Source: Pempheris klunzingeri (lineage: Eukaryota > Chordata > Actinopteri > Acropomatiformes > Pempheridae). Taken from it: a stretch of DNA of 64,000 nucleotides. A program made the translations under genes and the position numbers. Positions within the stretch are counted from its first letter, which is position 1, and each line of letters begins with the position of its first letter. The DNA lies in assembly GCF_042242105.1 (NCBI RefSeq), contig NC_092022.1:10846001-10910000 (forward strand), in the 5' to 3' direction. Under the pieces are notes generated by a model. That model had not been told where the DNA came from. It searched no databases and saw only the letters and a list, made by a program, of their open reading frames with translations. This document shows, in pieces, positions 58,228-64,000 of this stretch.

Positions 58228-61200
58228 GTTGCCTGTGTAAGAAACAGAGGGTTGCACATAGGAACAATCCCACAGAGAGTTATCACCTGACTCTGCTCTT
58301 TCCCTCAGTTTTACAGAATTATTTAGCATCTTTCAGCTCATTGTCTTGGTTTGGCTTCTAAATTTACTGTTTTGGTTGCCTCTCAGCGATCTATTATTTA
58401 AGCCGCAGCAGGCAGCTGTTTTTGTTTTTTTTAGCACAAAAAGCTCTAAAAGCCACTGTACATCATCTGCTCAGCACCAAACGGCAAACAGACGGAGTCA
58501 GGTGAACGTAATGGTACATTTTGCAGCCAGAGAGCCAGATATTTCCCTCAGGAGTCGCTGGACACCAAAAACAGAACTAAAAGGAGGTGGACACAAACAT
58601 GACTCCGAATGAATGATGTTGCTTTGTGCCTGCTGTGTAAATAAGCGGCTGGTTCACATACCTGTGCTTGTTGCTGCCATTAAGTTGACATGGTGTGCAT
58701 TTTATCAGTGTTGTGTTTACAGCTCCTTTTTGTTGCCACCAATTTAATTATTGGAACAAATCATTTACAACGTATTTTTCATTATTTGTTTAGGCAATTG
58801 ATTCATGATCCCTCTGTCACTTTTTTATAAAATCTTTCAGTACCCTTTTTTTAATAAGTTTTTTTAGACGACTTTCAGAGTATATGATCACATCTTCGCA
58901 TCACTTTGTTTCTACATTTCACTAGGTTATTCTAAATGCAATATCTATAACCTCAACTAAACGTCATGAGTGGGTTAATTGCGACCCCTACATACTGTAT
59001 TTAACCTTTGAATTCCCATTTTTCAACCCAGACAGAGAAAGCCTATTGAAAATGTTTTCGTTCTTATCCTAATAAATAAATGTACTGGAGCTACTGTACA
59101 AATGTGGGGTTTCACCTCTATTTAGTCACATTTTATTTAACCTGTGCGGTCTGCTGTCATGCCATCACACTGCTGAATAGTGCACCGCCTCAGTGGATTT
59201 TTAACTTTAGCTCAGTCTTTGAAGTCTGTTTAACCAGACATGCGCTAATGAAGACAAATGAAGGCTTGCAGTATAGCCTCATTATTGGAAATCACTCTTC
59301 TGTATAAATGTGCAGCTCTGTGCATTTAGACTGTGGGAATGGGAACGTGTGCCGTCTTCTTATTCATCAGCTGTTTGCTTCATAACAGGGTCATGTTTGT
59401 AATATCAATTCATCTGAACGGCAGACTTGCCAGCTCAGTTCATACTCCGTCTATTGTAATCTAATGCAATAACCCTGCAATATAACTTTATGAATTTATA
59501 ATGCTTAGTTTTTGTTGACAACACATCAGAAAGGAGTTGATTCACCGCTACAGTCATTTGATGTTCTGGTGTATTGAACTGCATTATATCTAAGACATTT
59601 TTAATGCTTTATCCAGCCCTTTTTATATAGGGGTGAACCAGGGGGACACAAAAATAGACGGGCGTTGCAAACTAGCTGAGGCTGTAAATGCTGTGGTATG
59701 TGGCATTGGTTAATGGCTATAAACATTAAATGAATTGGAAACACCTCTCAATACAGTGCAGTCCCGAACAACACCACTAAATGGAGCTTTAAAGCTGGCC
59801 AGAGAGTTGTATCATCATGTCTCTGAAAACAGTATCAAAGAGGTCGAACATTACAAGCTCCACAAAGAGAGAATATATTGCAGTGTTATTGTACTAGATT
59901 GCATTCATTATACAGAGGGACCCAATAAAGTGCAACTCAGAATATGATTCTGTAAATTTGGGGGTTAACAGGACCATTACAGTTCTTTAAGTACTTCTAC
60001 ATGGGAGCTACAGTTCACTCCCTGCCCCTGTGAGATGAAGACCTCTCTGCATGACCTTTAAAACTGTTGTATCAGCTGCCTCAGTCCTCCGTGAAGCCCT
60101 AACACGTGCACTGAATCACCTCAGTTTACACTGGCTGTAATTGATGCTGAGCAGACCATCCATAAGCATTAAATATTGGCATCTGGCAGGGGAACAGGAA
60201 GAGGGAGAGAGATGAGATAAAAGAGCATTTTTCATTCACTCCCCTCTCTGTGATGGAAGCACTCTAGGATGTTTACCTGAGCATTCTTTTTATGTGAACC
60301 CATCTGGCTCTTTCAAAATCTAGGTAAATTATGTAAATTATGAGCTCTTCAGTTTGTCTTTCACCGCCATTAACGGCAGATTTATGAGAGAAATATGAAG
60401 GCTCATATATCAGGCTAAAATACGATATATTCACGCAGTTCTTCTGTTTTACAAATATCTACAAAGTATTGTAGATATACAGAAAATACCATTTTTATGT
60501 ATTTGGAGTTTCCCTTTAATATAATCCCACTGTGTCAAGCTGTGTTTGTGCATAAAGACAAGAAAACCATTGAGCCTGTAGGATAAGATACAGCATAATG
60601 CTTTGCTTGTGTTATCATCATAGCAATTAGTGCTACAACTATCAAGGTTATTAACATTTATTTCATGCCAGGATGTGGTAATATTAAAAAGAAAAATTGT
60701 GGTTTAAGAACCAAGAAACCTGGGAAACCAGATGAAAAGAGTTGCGGCTGGAAAAGACAACACAGGCATCTGAAAAAAAGAGAGCAAGAATAGCAGCATC
60801 CTGGGGAAAAAAGACGAGGAGAGATGCCATGAAAGTGTCTTTTATGTCAGCCCAACTGGAGCTGCATGAATAATTTCAACTATGTTCTATTGCACAGTGT
60901 GAATCCACAATTTTTGCAAATGATAACTAAAGCGTAACAAAAAGTGGGTTAGCCAGGAAGCCAACTAAGAGGAAATCCAGAGGTATCGGCTTATTATTAT
61001 TATTATGCTGAAAAACCCTGCTGTCACACATTTGAGTTTGCCTTTTCATATTACCCAAAAAGAAAAGAAAAAAAAAGCCACTTATCACTAAGAAGCCCAA
61101 AGAGCTGCACCACTAATGTGGCGACAATTGCCAGCATACAAAGTTTGACTGAAGACACTGAAATTTCTTCTTCTAAAATCTATCGTCCATCTGAGAAGCA

Positions 61201-61869
61201 GTCCATGAAACTCACTCTCATTTAAACTGTAACTGACTTGCTAACTTGTCCTTTCTCGATCTCTGTCTCTCAGATCAAAACTACTTGGCTGCCTAATCCT
61301 GCTGGGGAGATGAGAGTTAAACTGCTATCAAAGTGAGTGGTAGTGATCTCATATTTGATATTTACTGACTTAACTTTGCTTTTTAAGTGATTGCAAACCC
61401 TGCAGACAAAAAGGTCATGCTGATCGCAGTAGTAGGATATTTGGAACAAAAGGGTTTGATTTTCCAAAGCCTAAAAGGCCAGGTGAGAAATTAAACATCC
61501 TGTGCCTTCCCTGCTGTAAAAATGTTCTTTCATTGATTTTATATGAAATGCAAATGATCTTGCACCTGCTTTTATACAGTAAATAAATTCTGCAGAGACA
61601 GTGTCTTGATTGTCTTGCAGTCCCATGTGAATACAGCTACCATGTAATTTACTGCAAATCAATCTGTCGTTGAGAGCACATGCACGTGTCCGCTAGAATG
61701 GCTGTATTGCCACATGGTATCAATAATGAGCCAGCTAATGAGGAGCTGTTACCACCAGCCATACATGGAGCGACATCCTGATGCCTAGATTTTCTACAAC
61801 TGTCTGTTTTGCTCAGTTAATAAAATATAGGCTTGCATCAATTTAATACACTCACACTGGGCTTCAGGC

Positions 61870-61871
<2 letters not shown>

Positions 61872-61918
<47 letters not shown>
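61872..61918. repeat. (TG)n microsatellite
   Basis: About 23 uninterrupted TG units. Confidence 0.95.
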
Positions 61919-61919
<1 letters not shown>

Positions 61920-62002
61920 ATGCGTGCTGATGCCTCATTAGCCGCAGGTCAACGTGTTGTTGTGACATTTTGGCCACAGCAACAGTAATAGGCCTAAACA
62001 AG

Positions 62003-62018
62003 CCCCCCCCCCCCCCCC
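62003..62018. repeat. poly(C) run
   Basis: Sixteen consecutive C residues; length is likely to vary between individuals or reads. Confidence 0.9.
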
Positions 62019-62429
62019 TTTCTGCAGCTGCTCAGTGCCAAGCCCTTCAAGGTTGCCGTTAGCAACAAACCAACAACACACACAACACCTCCGCAGTCAC
62101 CCACAACAGCAGAACTAACCATTCCCATTGGACAATATTACAGGGAATGTGTGAAATGAGAAGTGAACCATCCACAATTTTTTTTTTTGCAGTCTCACGA
62201 GTGCTGTAACAGTGTTGGGAAACAGCTGAACAGTTCATCTACAGTCAGTGCAGATCTGTGCGATTCTGTTACATACGTGCATTATGCACATGGGGAGCAC
62301 TTTGCTAAGTCATGAGCAAACGCATCGTTTGTCATGCACATCGATACACTTAAGCATATTGCAGTCCTATGAGTACAGTTTCTTTGGGGTCTTTAAGATT
62401 AATTATTCATGACGTCTTGTAGTCCTTTT

Positions 62430-62829
62430 ACTTATCTACAAAGCCTTACATAATCTAGCACCTTCGTGTATCAGCGGCTGGCCTTTCATTTCATGTTTCT
62501 CAGACAGTTTTTCCTTTAAGAAGTTCCTAAAGTGTCCCACAAGGACTCTGGTGAGACTGTTTTATAGTCTTGTGGCGATAAAATGTGGAACCTCCTCCCA
62601 TTGGATTTTAGATAAGCCCTTGGAATTATTAAATAGAAATCAAAGACTAACCTATCTTTAATTTAGCTTTTAATTTGGGTCAGCTTTGCTTGTATCATTG
62701 TTAATGTTTTATTGTATTGTGAACAAAACTTTCCTCATTGATTTTTACTTGTTTTTTTCCATCCAATCTCATTTTGGGGAGCACTTTTGGCTGCATCTTT
62801 GCATGAAAGTTGCTGTTCAAATAAAGGTA
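62430..62829 (+). mobile_element. degenerate 3' end of an L2-type LINE
   Basis: A decayed match to the terminal reverse-transcriptase region of fish L2 elements (acaaagccttacataatctagcacc, like the usual 'LNNLAP' block) is followed by a T-rich 3' UTR and an ending tgaaagttgctgttcaaataaa, the typical L2 terminus. Stops and frameshifts are present throughout. Confidence 0.65.
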
Positions 62830-64000
62830 TTTTTAGTGTACAGGATGCCATGGGCATGAATTTCCACCTCTTTAGATCTCTGACATCTGCAAAACTACAG
62901 TGGTCACATTTGATAAAGTGCAATCACACAAATCCAATCCAAACTTATCTTTGAGCTTCCCTTATACATCGATTCCCTTTGCCACCTCTCATGACTTTCC
63001 CATAAGCACAGTGGATTCTTCCTTCACTCTATATGCAGTTTTTCTCTTGAGCACGTTCACCCAGTTTGTACTTCACTCATTTTTCACAACTGACAGGAAT
63101 GTTTCTCTTCCAAAAGAATCATGCTTTTACTACAGATTTTCATTTATCCAACCATCATCCAATCTACGGGCCATTTCAGTAATGCACCTACAAGATTAGT
63201 TTTTTGTTGTAGAGAGAAAAGAGTTCCTAAAAAGTCTCTTAGTGCTCGAGTTCTCTTTCTTCTTTGTGTCAGGGCAATTGAAGCGAAATGCCAAACCGCG
63301 TCTGTGAAATCTTGTCCGAGTGAGAAAAATAATGGAAAAGAGTCAACAGAACTGACATGAAAGCAAATGAAAATGTCATCACAGCAGTAAATGTACATAA
63401 ATCTGATCAGTGGAGGATCACATCATCGCTCATGTTAAAAATAAATGATACACAGCTGGATGCGCTTGTCTTCGACACAGAACTTGTGAGGAGATGTCAG
63501 CTTTGTTGTCAGGGCTAGTCACGTTAGGGGGGGCAAAAAATATGTAACAAATCTGTTGGCTTCAGCAAAACTGCAAAAAAAACCTTAGGACACAACTAAA
63601 ATGTTTAACGTGAAAACTTATACCTATAATGCTCAGGTCAGGAATATAAGTAATGCCTGTGCCAGAGCGAAATAGACTATTACAGATAACATTACACAGT
63701 TTAGTACAGCACAAGAAACATATTTGCAGTGTCACTATAGCTTGAATCACCTTTATACACCACGAACCTCTACCACTTCTGAGCATTTGGTCCCGTGCAT
63801 ATAGGGGCAGAGCACAACAAACAAGTGTATTTCTTTCATCATTTAGGCAAAGACAACACCAATCGATGCGGGAAAAAAAAAAAAAGCATGCTTTTTGTGC
63901 AATACGTCTCATTATGCAGTCTTGTAAGGCTGAGGATCAATATCAATACATTTACTTCCACTTACAGGTTACATCTGTTTTCATTACAGGCTGATATGGT
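62830..64000. other. non-coding end of window
   Basis: AT-rich sequence with short open frames that show no recognisable protein. No gene is supported. Confidence 0.45.

Larger units (their letters stand above)
53535..62400. other. gene-free stretch
   Basis: No gene can be supported. It contains a hairpin at 58185-58227 and short microsatellites such as TG near 55152 and 61872. One further exon-like piece at 54334-54437 is bounded by acceptor and donor consensus but is unassigned. Confidence 0.45.

Overview
The window is eukaryotic. It has multi-exon genes with GT-AG introns, microsatellites, DNA-transposon relics and L2-type LINE fragments, and its protein content points to a teleost fish. 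A complete pepsinogen A gene suggests a stomach-bearing, probably percomorph-like teleost, because stomachless fishes usually lack it. The species cannot be fixed from the sequence.

Layout. Positions 1-1,800 are AT-rich, with a small Tc1/mariner-like MITE and a TA/TG microsatellite. Positions 1,857-4,718 (+) hold a complete nine-exon pepsinogen A gene with TATA box and poly(A) signal. Positions 5,812-7,272 (-) hold a six-exon gene for a small immunoglobulin-type membrane receptor with two ITIMs that I cannot name. Positions 9,294-18,121 (-), with a noncoding first exon near 19,620, hold a 27-coding-exon orthologue of ZNF335 with 13 C2H2 fingers. Positions 20,804-24,486 (-) hold complete mmp9 in 13 exons. 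ZNF335 and MMP9 are also neighbours on human 20q13, so this pair is conserved synteny. Positions 26,540-27,663 hold a decayed piggyBac-like element whose ends carry palindromes identical to the consensus estrogen response element, about 2-3 kb upstream of mmp9. Positions 37,484-40,346 (-) hold a two-exon adenosine A1 receptor gene with an unusually long Pro/Gln-rich tail. From about 41 kb to 64 kb I find no gene I can support, only LINE fragments, simple repeats, one strong hairpin and two weak exon-like stretches.

The genes are separate transcription units rather than one pathway. They cover gastric proteolysis (pga), inhibitory immune signalling (ITIM receptor), chromatin/transcription control (znf335), inducible matrix proteolysis (mmp9) and purinergic signalling (adora1). 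Exon boundaries were read by eye from splice consensus, reading phase and remembered family sequence. All coding-exon phases add up in the five gene models (375, 268, 1,592, 687 and 380 residues). I saw no sharply new enzymatic or defence system. The most unusual items are the transposon-borne estrogen-response-like palindromes beside mmp9, the Ig receptor lacking the usual B-strand cysteine, the repeat-expanded ZNF335 exon and the A1 receptor tail.
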